From: Rickettsiales bacterium | GTDB lineage: Bacteria > Pseudomonadota > Alphaproteobacteria > Rickettsiales > JABIRX01 | NCBI GenBank assembly: GCA_016780625.1 | Contig: JADHLN010000008.1 | Location: forward strand, 1-32,372 | DNA: 32,372 nt | Reading direction: 5' to 3' | The notes under the pieces: generated by a model | Told to the model about the DNA's origin: nothing | The model's input: only the letters and a program-made list of their open reading frames with translations | The model's database searches: none | Program-made: the position numbers and the translations under genes | In this document: in pieces, positions 15,689 to 25,933 of the stretch | Numbering within the stretch: position 1 is the stretch's first letter | Layout of the letters: the number at the start of each line of letters is the position of its first letter

Positions 15689-17881
15689 ATGATAAAAGAA
15701 TTATCATCTAAACACACAAGAACAAAAATATCCCGATTTTTACTACTTTTAACTAGTATGTTGAATCCTGCTAGAACTTCAGCAGCTAGGAGTGATAGTC
15801 CTGGTATCAGTCATATTATAAAGCAGAATAGTAATTGTACATTAAATAAAGGCATTCAAAATGGAATAGGCGATGATACACAATTTGATGCAGCAGGTAG
15901 AGCAATACATAGGACCTTAGCCTTAGGAAGTGCTCGAAGAGTTTTGCCATATAATGGATATCCTCTAAAGTATGAATGTGATGATTCGTTAATAAATTGT
16001 GTTTTTGAACCCGGAGATAGAGGTGCATATGCTAATTGTCAATTGAAAGATTTTCATATGGATCCTTTGCCATTTTTCCAACCATTATCTTTTGAATTTT
16101 TTTTGAAGTTTTTTGATCCTAGCTTTACAAATTTTCTTTATAGGGGCTCCATTCCATTTGACGCAGTTGGTGGTAATTTTATAGACAGCATTATTGGTAG
16201 CGAAACAGGGCAGGTAAATATAAATAACATTGAAGATGTTTATTATAATTTGGTAAAAAAAATACAGGAATCTTATAGTCGAGTATTTGGTCCAGATGGT
16301 AAAACTAGAGATGAAGCATTACATACTGAATTGCAAAAAGAACTTAAAATCTTAGGAGAAATAAGTAGAATTGAAACAGTTATTGAAAATTCACATTTTA
16401 CAGGTACAGGAAAAATAATTAATGCATTTTTAAAAAGAACAAATCAATTAGGCGAAGGAATACTATTTTATAACTTACAAAGAGAAAATGGTGCTACAAT
16501 TACTGATAGTGAAGGTAACAATCTATTGGTAGAAGAACGCGATGTACCTCCAAACCTCCCACAAAATTCACCACCAAAAAAAGCATTAGAATATGTAAGA
16601 GAACATAATAAGTTACATTACAATCTCGTTTTTTCAGCTGATATACCATCAGCTATGAGAGAAGAAATATTAGATGCAGTTAAAGCATTGCGTCAATTTG
16701 GCATTATTTTAGATACAAATCCAGATGGAAGAGAGCCATATGGTAATATTAATATAGATTTCCAAAATTTACCATCATATGTTAATGCTAAAGTAGAAGA
16801 AATTGCATTTCTTCCAAATGAAGGAACAATCAGCTTTAATTCAAACTGGCACTATAAAGATACCATAGATGTTTTCTTTCATGAACTTGTACATGTAATG
16901 TTTGGAGGAAGGCATTACCATGTAGGAATGGGAAAAATGGAAAAAAGTAGCATTGATACTAAATCTGCGCTAAATAGCTTAAGTAAAGATAATTTTTGGT
17001 TATTTGGAGATAAAATAGGTATATTTAGTTATGCACGAACAATAAAATTAGCAACAACTAATTTAGGACCAGATGAAATAACATTTTTGCAAGGATTAGC
17101 GGAAACATTAGGAGTATCAAGAAATACATCACGAACAGACACATTTAAATTATATGATACAAATAGAATAGTTTATGTTGATGGTACTGATACTCAATTA
17201 TATTTAGAACAAGCTCCAAAATCAGACGCATTGAGTTTTAAACTTAAAATAATTGATCCGCAAAGAACACTAACTTGTAATCCAATAACAAATTGCGGAC
17301 CAATAAATATGGAAGATGTAGAAATATTGGAATTAGAAGTTACAGGCGGTCCAATGACAAAAAATTATTTTATTGCTGCTAGAACAAATGTTAAAAATAT
17401 CCAAGTTAAAGCAAAAGACCTGTATGGAAATGAATATGAATTTACATTAGATTTGGAAAGACAAAGAGCAACACCACCGCCAGGAACAGAAGTCCCAACA
17501 ACACCGCCAGTAGCACCAAAAACGACACCAACACCACCGCCAGGAACAGAAGTTCCATTACGAACACCAGAAACGACACCACCGCCAGGAACAGAAGACC
17601 CAGCACAACCACCGCCAGGAACGACACCACAGCCAGGAAATAAAATTTTAATTATTGCAACAGGTATTTTTGCTGGTATTGCTGTATTAGTTACAGCAGG
17701 AACTTATTATTATATAAAACACAGAAATCAACGTCAAGGTCGAGATAGTACTGAGATGGTAAAAGTACCAGGGACACAACCAGTAGCAATGGAAACATAC
17801 AGTAGTACTACTGCTCAACCATGGGAACAAAGAATTGGTGGACAGCCAGCACCAGCAGGACTAGGATTCTTTAATGCATAA
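15689..17881 (+). CDS. Secreted, membrane-anchored putative zinc metalloprotease (cassette gene 2)
   Basis: 730 residues, paralogue of the preceding gene; no named family recognised. N-terminal signal peptide (hydrophobic LLLLTSML, likely cleavage near TSA|AR, no lipobox); a Cys-containing N-terminal region unlike gene 1; a conserved middle (for example LPQNSPPKKALEYV, aligning with FPQNPPPTTAIDYA); the motif HELVHVMFGGRH with H398, E399, H402 and H409; a CNPITNC pair; a longer Pro/Thr spacer with repeated TPPPGTE units (about 595-650); one membrane helix at about 653-676; basic KHRNQR; a short tail of about 54 residues; and the same C-terminus PAPAGLGFFNA. Compared with gene 1 the spacer is longer and the tail shorter. 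Expected topology: ectodomain outside the inner membrane. Catalytic activity and target are inferred, not shown. Confidence 0.85.
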   Translation: MIKELSSKHTRTKISRFLLLLTSMLNPARTSAARSDSPGISHIIKQNSNCTLNKGIQNGIGDDTQFDAAGRAIHRTLALGSARRVLPYNGYPLKYECDDSLINCVFEPGDRGAYANCQLKDFHMDPLPFFQPLSFEFFLKFFDPSFTNFLYRGSIPFDAVGGNFIDSIIGSETGQVNINNIEDVYYNLVKKIQESYSRVFGPDGKTRDEALHTELQKELKILGEISRIETVIENSHFTGTGKIINAFLKRTNQLGEGILFYNLQRENGATITDSEGNNLLVEERDVPPNLPQNSPPKKALEYVREHNKLHYNLVFSADIPSAMREEILDAVKALRQFGIILDTNPDGREPYGNINIDFQNLPSYVNAKVEEIAFLPNEGTISFNSNWHYKDTIDVFFHELVHVMFGGRHYHVGMGKMEKSSIDTKSALNSLSKDNFWLFGDKIGIFSYARTIKLATTNLGPDEITFLQGLAETLGVSRNTSRTDTFKLYDTNRIVYVDGTDTQLYLEQAPKSDALSFKLKIIDPQRTLTCNPITNCGPINMEDVEILELEVTGGPMTKNYFIAARTNVKNIQVKAKDLYGNEYEFTLDLERQRATPPPGTEVPTTPPVAPKTTPTPPPGTEVPLRTPETTPPPGTEDPAQPPPGTTPQPGNKILIIATGIFAGIAVLVTAGTYYYIKHRNQRQGRDSTEMVKVPGTQPVAMETYSSTTAQPWEQRIGGQPAPAGLGFFNA
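17471..17637 (+). repeat. Pro/Thr-rich spacer repeats in cassette gene 2
   Basis: ACACCACCGCCAGGAACAGA-type units recur here, encoding TPPPGTE followed by V/D-P. One segment (encoding GTEVPLRTPETTPPPG) is almost identical to the spacer of gene 1 at about 14725-14777 but here is flanked by extra units. The spacer sits just before the membrane helix and varies in length between the paralogues. Confidence 0.85.
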
Positions 17882-18122
17882 ATATAATTTCAAAGTTTAA
17901 TGATTGATTATAATATTTTATTAAAAACACTAATAATAAGTAACAGATTAATTAATATAGAAACTAATAAAGATTAGAGCTTTATATTTAAATAATCTTA
18001 TAAAATATCATAGTTAGAATTTATTTTATTAGCCTAACTGCAGCAGCAATGCTAGCATCATTGCTTGCTAATTTAATTTTACTACCCGCAATTATCATAA
18101 TTTTAAAACCAAAGATTTAGAT
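17845..18122 (+). repeat. 278-bp direct repeat, copy 2
   Basis: Second copy of 15344-15621: 4 mismatches in 278 bases, no gaps. It covers the end of cassette gene 2, its 3' flank and all of R3. Its near identity contrasts with the strong divergence of the ectodomains, which implies recent duplication or gene conversion of the 3' ends. Confidence 0.97.
18033..18122 (+). repeat. Direct repeat R3 (third copy of the MMPL gene end)
   Basis: A 90-base copy of the exporter's 3' end, stop codon included, matching R2 except for CTGCAG in place of CAGCAG. After 18122 the likeness stops abruptly and unique sequence begins, so this is the right edge of the array. The palindrome ATGCTAGCAT is at 18049-18058. 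Confidence 0.97.
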
Positions 18123-18217
18123 CATTTTAAACTTTGGATGTTTCTATAAAATCAGTAAAAGCAGATATGTATAGGGTTATTAGGATTAGTCATCTTAACT
18201 GTGAAAGCTAGAAAATT

Positions 18218-18249
18218 GAATTAAGGGGATATAAATACCCCCTTAATTC
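18218..18249. terminator. Strong hairpin between convergent genes
   Basis: A perfect 11-bp inverted repeat GAATTAAGGGG / CCCCTTAATTC with a 10-base AT loop. Neither side has a clear T run (AGAGGAG on the right, AATTTTC on the left-going strand), so it may act as a bidirectional terminator, a transcript end stabiliser or a protein site. Confidence 0.5.
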
Positions 18250-18256
18250 AGAGGAG

Positions 18257-18275
18257 AGAGATATGATATATCTCT
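18257..18275. other. Second hairpin, 8-bp stem
   Basis: AGAGATAT, loop GAT, ATATCTCT: a perfect stem 7 bases after the stronger hairpin. It may form a tandem structure with it; function unknown. Confidence 0.4.
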
Positions 18276-18296
18276 ATTATACACGTATAAATTGAT

Positions 18297-18322
18297 AATA
18301 CAACCCTTAATTGTATTTTTTT

Positions 18323-18324
<2 letters not shown>
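18297..18324 (+). terminator. Rho-independent terminator for the rightward cassette genes
   Basis: AATACAA, 7-base loop, TTGTATT, then an uninterrupted run of T reaching 18324. The stem is AT-rich and weak, but the T run is clear on the plus strand. It overlaps the thiC stop codon on the other strand and would end transcripts coming from the protease cassettes. Confidence 0.55.
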
Positions 18325-20155
<1,831 letters not shown>

Positions 20156-20164
20156 TTAATTTTT

Positions 20165-20208
20165 AAAATATTAATTTGCTGTCTATCATATAGATAGATT
20201 AATATTTT
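20165..20208 (-). other. AT-rich stem-loop in the ccmB-thiC gap
   Basis: Outer arms AAAATATTAAT / ATTAATATTTT (11 bp) enclose an inner CTATC / GATAG hairpin. No T run follows on the minus strand, so it is not a plain terminator. It lies just before thiC and could be a processing site or leader structure. Confidence 0.4.
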
Positions 20209-20220
20209 CCAAGCAGATAA

Positions 20221-20895
20221 TTAATGATTTCTAATCAAATAATAAAATAAGCTATTACTTAAAAAATAAATTAAAGGTAAAAAAATTAAGTTTAAGTAAA
20301 TTAAATATTCCACATAATCAAACCAGCTAGTAATATTAATATTAACATAAATTTCATTCATACCAGCCATAACCATAATTATTGGAACAACCAAAAGAGG
20401 TAAAGCTATTAAAAAAACCAAATAAGCCCTACCTTCTAATTTAAAAGATAATAAAGAAGCAAAAAATATAATTGCGCAAATTAAAGGCAAACTCAGCAAC
20501 AAAATTAGCAAAAAATATATAATTAAAGGGGTAAACAAACCAAAACCATATAAAATAAACGGTAGTAAAACCATTTTCACAAGAATAGTTACCATTAAAA
20601 AACTAAAATATTTGGCCAACAAAAACGTTCCAATTGGCATATCCACAAAAAATATTTGCTCTAAAAAGCCAGAAATATAATCTTTTCTAAATAATAAATC
20701 CAAATCCATAATTATAGCCAAGATTACAAGAGATAAAATTATCCCTACCCCGTAAATCTTATTATCTGATAGATCACTATCAACAGAAAAAATAAAAATT
20801 AACGCAGCTAAAACTAAAAAAATACCATTATTAGTTACAGATCTTAAATCTGCTAAAATTTTTAATAACTCAAATTTTAAAATATAAAAAAACAT
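20221..20895 (-). CDS. ccmB: Haem exporter permease subunit CcmB
   Basis: 224 residues, the usual CcmB size, with about six hydrophobic helices and the family start (a short hydrophilic helix with KFELLKILADLRS, then membrane helices). The FRKDYISGFLEQIFFVDMP stretch after the second helix is a typical CcmB element. With CcmA it forms the ABC transporter that loads haem onto CcmC/CcmE for cytochrome c maturation (System I). It starts 4 bases after the ccmA stop, so translation is probably coupled. CcmC and other partners are not in the window. Confidence 0.92.
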   Translation of the reverse strand: MFFYILKFELLKILADLRSVTNNGIFLVLAALIFIFSVDSDLSDNKIYGVGIILSLVILAIIMDLDLLFRKDYISGFLEQIFFVDMPIGTFLLAKYFSFLMVTILVKMVLLPFILYGFGLFTPLIIYFLLILLLSLPLICAIIFFASLLSFKLEGRAYLVFLIALPLLVVPIIMVMAGMNEIYVNINITSWFDYVEYLIYLNLIFLPLIYFLSNSLFYYLIRNH

Positions 20896-20899
20896 TTAC

Positions 20900-21487
20900 T
20901 TACCTAAAATCATCCAATGCAACATTAATAACATCCATAAAATCAATTTTTTTATGTGTAGTTAAAATTGTTATTCCAGCATCATTTACTTTTGCATTAA
21001 TTAATTGCTTAACCTTAATGGTGTTTTTAGCATCTAAATTATTAAATGGTTCATCCAACAACCAAATTTTTCCAGGCATAATTATTAATCTAGCCAATGC
21101 TACCATTCTAATTTGACCAGCAGAAAGTTCTGTTATTTTTTTATATTTAATTTTAGCTAAATCAAAATAGCTGTAAGCAGAATCAAGTAAAATTTCATGC
21201 TGATAAATTTTCGCAAAAAATTTTAAATTCTGCTCAATAGTCAAATTTTTAACCAAACCATGCTCATGCCCTAAATATCTAACTTCTGATAAAAAATCAT
21301 CATAAGCAGTATTTATTTCCCCTTCATAACCATCATCTAAGCCTGCAATTATTCTCAACAAACTAGTTTTACCAGAACCATTTTCACCGTATAAATTAAC
21401 AATAGACCCAGGAAATATAGTTATTGATAAATTTTTATATAAAATTTCATTATGTGATGCAGATTTTATTTTTTGTAATGAAATCAT
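20900..21487 (-). CDS. ccmA: Haem exporter ATP-binding subunit CcmA
   Basis: A 195-residue ABC ATPase of CcmA size (about 200). Walker A GENGSGKT is at residues 34-41, the signature is LSAGQIRMVALARL, Walker B is IWLLDEP, followed by FNNLD and the H-loop region LTTHKK. It powers, with CcmB, the release of haem-loaded CcmE. It is first in the leftward ccmA-ccmB-thiC run and stands divergent to acnA, a neighbourhood repeated in many alphaproteobacteria. Confidence 0.94.
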   Translation of the reverse strand: MISLQKIKSASHNEILYKNLSITIFPGSIVNLYGENGSGKTSLLRIIAGLDDGYEGEINTAYDDFLSEVRYLGHEHGLVKNLTIEQNLKFFAKIYQHEILLDSAYSYFDLAKIKYKKITELSAGQIRMVALARLIIMPGKIWLLDEPFNNLDAKNTIKVKQLINAKVNDAGITILTTHKKIDFMDVINVALDDFR

Positions 21488-21580
21488 AATTTTTTATTTA
21501 TTTTATTATAATAAATTTTAATATGTCTTTGACAAGAACAGAGATAATTATTAAACCAAAAATAATTTAAAACTAGCAAA
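21488..21580. promoter_or_regulatory. Divergent control region ccmA / acnA
   Basis: This 93-base gap must hold promoters for both directions. On the plus strand a perfect -35-like TTGACA is at 21529-21534, but the expected -10 (TAAACC) is poor. On the minus strand a TTGTCA box overlapping it is followed, at 19 bases spacing, by TATAAT pointing to ccmA. The overlap of the two -35 boxes suggests mutual influence. Confidence 0.4.
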
Positions 21581-24220
21581 ATGAGTAATCTACAAAAAAT
21601 TACATCCACATTAACTGTAAATAACAAAACTTATAAATATCTAGATTTAAAAAAAATCAGCGAAAAATATGACATAAAAATTCAAGACCTCCCATATAGT
21701 TTAAGAATATTATTAGAAAATAATCTAAGAAATTCTAAAAGTGACTTAGAATTCTCAAATATTGTCAAAAATTATAAAAATTGGTTAAAAAACAAATCAA
21801 ATCCTGAAGAAGTATTATATTATCCAGCCAGAGTATTAATGCAGGATTTTACAGGCGTTCCAGCAATTGTAGATCTAGCTGCAATGCGTCATAATTTAAA
21901 AGAAAGGAATGGTGACCCTAAAAAAATAAATCCCCTTTCTCCTGTTGATTTAGTAATTGATCATTCAATTCAGGTTGATAAATATGCAAATAATAATGCT
22001 CTTAAGGATAACACAGCATTTGAAATTAAAAGAAATTATGAAAGATATGAATTCCTAAAATGGGGTCAAAAAGCATTTGATAATTTCCGTGTAGTCCCAC
22101 CAGGAACAGGAATATGTCACCAAGTAAATCTTGAATATTTAGCATCTGTAATTAGTAAAAAAACAATAGAAGATGTTGATTTCTTAATACCTGACACATT
22201 AGTAGGAACAGACTCACACACCACTATGATTAACGGATTAGGTGTATTAGGGTTTGGCGTCGGAGGAATTGAAGCAGAAGCAGCAATGCTTGGTAAAGCC
22301 ATTTCTTTACTAATACCAGACGTTATAGGCTTTAAGCTAAGCGGAAAATTAAATGAAGGCGTTACAGCTACTGACCTAGTATTAACTATAACAGAAAAAT
22401 TAAGAAAATTTGGAGTTGTTGGTAAATTTGTAGAATTTTATGGAGAATCAGCAGACCAACTTAAATTAGCTGACAGAGCAACAATCTCTAATATGTCTCC
22501 AGAATTTGGTTCAACTTGTGCTTATTTCCCTATTGATGATGAAACAATAGAATATTTAAATTTAAGCGGCAGAGATGAATCACAAATAACAATAATTGAA
22601 AAATATAGCCAAGAAAATTTATTATGGCTCGATGATAAAGATAGGTCTTACAGCCAAACTTTAGAGCTTGACCTTTCTGAAGTAACTTCAAGTCTTGCTG
22701 GACCTAAAAGACCTCAAGATCTTACTAAATTAACAGAATTAGCTAGTGATTTCTGTAAAAATCTTGGTAATTACAAAGAAAAATTTCCTGTAGAAAAACA
22801 AAATTATAATCTACAAAATGGAGATATAGTAATAGCTGCAATTACTTCATGCACCAATACTTCAAACCCATCTGTTATGATAGCTGCAGGCTTAGTTGCC
22901 AAAAAAGCCCTTGAATTAGGATTAAAACCAAAGCCATATGTAAAAACATCACTAGGACCAGGATCGCAGGTAGTTGCTGAATATTACAAGAAATCTGGCT
23001 TACAAAAATACTTAGATGAATTTGGCTTTAATATTGTAGGTTATGGCTGCACTACATGTATTGGAAATTCTGGACCTTTAAATCCTGAAATTAGCAAAAC
23101 AATCAAGGATAATAATATGCATGTTGCATCCATATTATCAGGCAATAGAAATTTTGAAGGCAGAGTTCATCCATTAACAAAATCAAACTATTTAGCTTCT
23201 CCACCGCTTATTGTAGCTTATAGTATTTTAGGTAATTTTAGAGATGACATAACTTCTAGCTCTCTAGGAAAAGATAAAAATGGTAAAGAAGTTTATTTAA
23301 AAGATATCTGGCCAAGTAACTCTGAAATTTCAGAAATATGCAATAAAGTAATAAACAGAGATATGTTTGTATCTAAATATGAATCTGTATTTGAAGGAGA
23401 GGAAAATTGGCAAAAAATAAAAATTGAAAATAGTGAAAATTTCAACTGGAAAGAAACTAGCACCTATATTCAAAACCCACCATTTTTTACAAAAGAAAGG
23501 CTATGTGAGATAAAATCAGCAAATATATTAGCAATTTTCGGTGACTCAATAACAACAGATCACATTTCACCCGCAGGTGCAATAGCTGGTAATAGCCCAG
23601 CAGCATTATATTTAGCAGAAAATGGCATTTCACCAAGTGACTTTAATTCTTATGGAGCAAGAAGAGGTAATCACGAAGTTATGATGCGAGGCACTTTTGC
23701 AAATATAAGAATAAAAAATGAAATGCTTGATAATATTGAAGGTGGTTACACCCTATTTGATGGAAAAACACTGCCAATTTATGACGCAGCCATGCAGTAT
23801 AAAGCCAAAAACAAAGATTTGGTAATTATAGCAGGAAAAGAATATGGAACAGGCTCATCAAGAGACTGGGCAGCCAAAGGTACATTTTTACTAGGAATAA
23901 AAGCTGTTATAGCAGAGAGCTTTGAGAGAATTCATCGCTCTAACTTAGTTGGAATGGGTGTCTTACCTTTAATATTTACTGAGAATCAAAATAGAAAAAC
24001 CCTAAAGTTAAGTGGTAAAGAAGAAATAACCATCAGAAATATTAATAATATTAAACCTTTAGGAAATATTGATTGTGAAATCAAATATGAAAATGGTAAA
24101 AAAATTAACATCAAATTAAAAATCAGAATTGACACAGCTTATGAAATGAATAACTTTAAAGCGGGAGGAATTTTAAATTCCGTTGTGAATAATGCGATAC
24201 AAAATGTAAATAATGAGTAA
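21581..24220 (+). CDS. acnA: Aconitate hydratase A
   Basis: 879 residues of the AcnA/IRP1 type (about 890). It interconverts citrate and isocitrate in the TCA cycle through a [4Fe-4S] cluster held by C424 (ITSCTNTSN), C490 and C493 ([10 protein letters not shown]). Other landmarks are [36 protein letters not shown] and the swivel-domain [14 protein letters not shown]. It leads a tight rightward run and overlaps ilvD by 8 bases. Confidence 0.98.
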   Translation: MSNLQKITSTLTVNNKTYKYLDLKKISEKYDIKIQDLPYSLRILLENNLRNSKSDLEFSNIVKNYKNWLKNKSNPEEVLYYPARVLMQDFTGVPAIVDLAAMRHNLKERNGDPKKINPLSPVDLVIDHSIQVDKYANNNALKDNTAFEIKRNYERYEFLKWGQKAFDNFRVVPPGTGICHQVNLEYLASVISKKTIEDVDFLIPDTLVGTDSHTTMINGLGVLGFGVGGIEAEAAMLGKAISLLIPDVIGFKLSGKLNEGVTATDLVLTITEKLRKFGVVGKFVEFYGESADQLKLADRATISNMSPEFGSTCAYFPIDDETIEYLNLSGRDESQITIIEKYSQENLLWLDDKDRSYSQTLELDLSEVTSSLAGPKRPQDLTKLTELASDFCKNLGNYKEKFPVEKQNYNLQNGDIVIAAITSCTNTSNPSVMIAAGLVAKKALELGLKPKPYVKTSLGPGSQVVAEYYKKSGLQKYLDEFGFNIVGYGCTTCIGNSGPLNPEISKTIKDNNMHVASILSGNRNFEGRVHPLTKSNYLASPPLIVAYSILGNFRDDITSSSLGKDKNGKEVYLKDIWPSNSEISEICNKVINRDMFVSKYESVFEGEENWQKIKIENSENFNWKETSTYIQNPPFFTKERLCEIKSANILAIFGDSITTDHISPAGAIAGNSPAALYLAENGISPSDFNSYGARRGNHEVMMRGTFANIRIKNEMLDNIEGGYTLFDGKTLPIYDAAMQYKAKNKDLVIIAGKEYGTGSSRDWAAKGTFLLGIKAVIAESFERIHRSNLVGMGVLPLIFTENQNRKTLKLSGKEEITIRNINNIKPLGNIDCEIKYENGKKINIKLKIRIDTAYEMNNFKAGGILNSVVNNAIQNVNNE

Positions 24221-25931
24221 AATAAACAAAAATAAACTGCCTTCTCGCCATGTATCAATTGGCATGGAAAAAGCTCCTCACAGATCATATTATTACGCAA
24301 TGGGGCTTAGTGAAGAAGAAATCTCACAACCATTTGTAGGTGTAGTAAGTACATGGAATGAAGCTGCCCCTTGTAATATCTCTTTAAAAAGACAAGCAGA
24401 GGTTGCTAAAAAAGGAGTTGAAGTTGCAGGCGGAACTCCCAGAGAATTTTGTACTATCACTGTAACAGATGGGATTGCTATGGGTCATGAAGGCATGAAA
24501 TCATCTCTAGTTTCAAGAGAGGTTATCTGCGATTCTGTTGAATTGACTGTAAGAGGACATTGTTATGATGCCCTAGTAGGAATTGCAGGATGCGACAAAT
24601 CACTACCAGGATTAATGATGGCTATGGTAAGGCTTAATATTCCTTCAGTTTTTATGTATGGAGGCTCAATATTACCAGGAAAATTCAAAGGAAAAGATGT
24701 TACAGTAGTAGATGTGTTTGAGGGTGTTGGAAGTTGCGCAAATGGTAAAATGAGCAAAGATGATTTAAGTAAATTAGAACAAGTAGCCTGCCCTTCAGCA
24801 GGATCATGTGGAGGACAATTCACAGCAAATACAATGGCCTGTGTAAGCGAAGCAATTGGACTTGCCATTCCAGGATCTAGTGGTGCACCAGCACCATATG
24901 AATCTCGAGATGAATATGCCTACGAATCTGGTAAAATTGTAATGGATTTAATTAAATCCAATTTAAGACCAAGAGATATAGTAACCCTTAAATCATTAGA
25001 AAATGCAGCCACCATTGTAGCAGCAACTGGTGGTTCAACTAATGCAGCACTGCATTTACCAGCAATTGCACATGAATGCGGCATTAAATTTGACATTCAT
25101 GATGTTGGTAAAATATTTAAAAGAACACCATATATTGCAGATCTAAAGCCAGGAGGTAACTATGTTGCAAAAGATTTACATGAAGTTGGCGGAGTGCAAA
25201 TTATTTTAAAAACATTACATGATAATGGTTTCATTCATGGTAATGAAATTACAGTTACAGGAAAAACCATCGCTGAAAATCTAAAAAATATAAAATTTCC
25301 TGAAGATCAAAATATAGTCTATCCTGCAAATAAACCAATTAGCCCAACAGGAGGTGTAGTAACTCTTAAAGGAAATCTTGCACCAGAAGGAGCAATTGTA
25401 AAAATTGCTGGTTTAAAAAATTTAATCCACACTGGACCTGCTCGAATATTTAACTGCGAGGAAGAAGCCTTTAAGGCTGTTGAAAATAAAAACTACCAAG
25501 AAGGAGATGTTATCGTAATTCGTTATGAAGGACCTAAAGGAGGCCCTGGTATGCGAGAAATGCTTGCAACTACAGCAGCAATATATGGCCAAGGTATGGG
25601 AGAAAAAGTTGCTTTAATTACTGATGGAAGATTTTCTGGTGGCACAAGAGGTTTTTGTGTAGGTCATGTTGGACCAGAAGCACAAGCTGGAGGACCTATA
25701 GCTCTTATAGAAGAAGGGGATATTATTACAATAAATGCAGAAAAAGGTGAATTATCAGTTGATCTTTCAAAGAAAGAAATAGAAAATAGAAAAAAATTCT
25801 GGAAAGCAAAAAAAGCTGAATTTGGCAGTGGAGCCTTATGGAAATTTGCTCAAACAGTTAGCTCCGCAGAAACAGGCGCAGTTACTCATCCAGGACAAAA
25901 AGGAGAGGTAAAAATTTATGCTGATATTTAA
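24213..25931 (+). CDS. ilvD: Dihydroxy-acid dehydratase
   Basis: A 572-residue IlvD/Edd family enzyme. It dehydrates 2,3-dihydroxy acids to 2-keto acids, the third step of valine, isoleucine and leucine synthesis. Three conserved Cys for the iron-sulfur cluster are visible: C54 (APCN), C127 (GCDKSLPG) and C199 ([10 protein letters not shown]). Substrate-binding sequences GGSTNAALH and [12 protein letters not shown] are intact. The start ATG lies within the last 8 bases of acnA, which suits coupled translation. No other ilv gene is in view, but the presence of ilvD implies some branched-chain amino-acid synthesis. Confidence 0.97.
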   Translation: MSKINKNKLPSRHVSIGMEKAPHRSYYYAMGLSEEEISQPFVGVVSTWNEAAPCNISLKRQAEVAKKGVEVAGGTPREFCTITVTDGIAMGHEGMKSSLVSREVICDSVELTVRGHCYDALVGIAGCDKSLPGLMMAMVRLNIPSVFMYGGSILPGKFKGKDVTVVDVFEGVGSCANGKMSKDDLSKLEQVACPSAGSCGGQFTANTMACVSEAIGLAIPGSSGAPAPYESRDEYAYESGKIVMDLIKSNLRPRDIVTLKSLENAATIVAATGGSTNAALHLPAIAHECGIKFDIHDVGKIFKRTPYIADLKPGGNYVAKDLHEVGGVQIILKTLHDNGFIHGNEITVTGKTIAENLKNIKFPEDQNIVYPANKPISPTGGVVTLKGNLAPEGAIVKIAGLKNLIHTGPARIFNCEEEAFKAVENKNYQEGDVIVIRYEGPKGGPGMREMLATTAAIYGQGMGEKVALITDGRFSGGTRGFCVGHVGPEAQAGGPIALIEEGDIITINAEKGELSVDLSKKEIENRKKFWKAKKAEFGSGALWKFAQTVSSAETGAVTHPGQKGEVKIYADI

Positions 25932-25933
25932 AA

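Larger units (their letters stand above)
18123..18322. other. Unique intergenic region between the cassette array and thiC
   Basis: Gene-free stretch between two convergent transcription units (part of the 441-base gap 17882-18322, whose left half is repeat). It may be the original downstream flank of the exporter gene. It holds three hairpins, listed separately, and no ORF, tRNA or repeat that I can recognise. Confidence 0.7.

Noticed and set aside
17442-17630. Minus-strand frame opposite the Pro/Thr spacer of cassette gene 2
   Set aside because: Same artefact: complement of CCA/ACA/GGA codons; no independent support.
12894-18122. Composite transposon or insertion sequence
   Set aside because: No transposase or integrase, no terminal inverted repeats at the R copies and no short target duplication; the repeats are direct and derived from a host gene.
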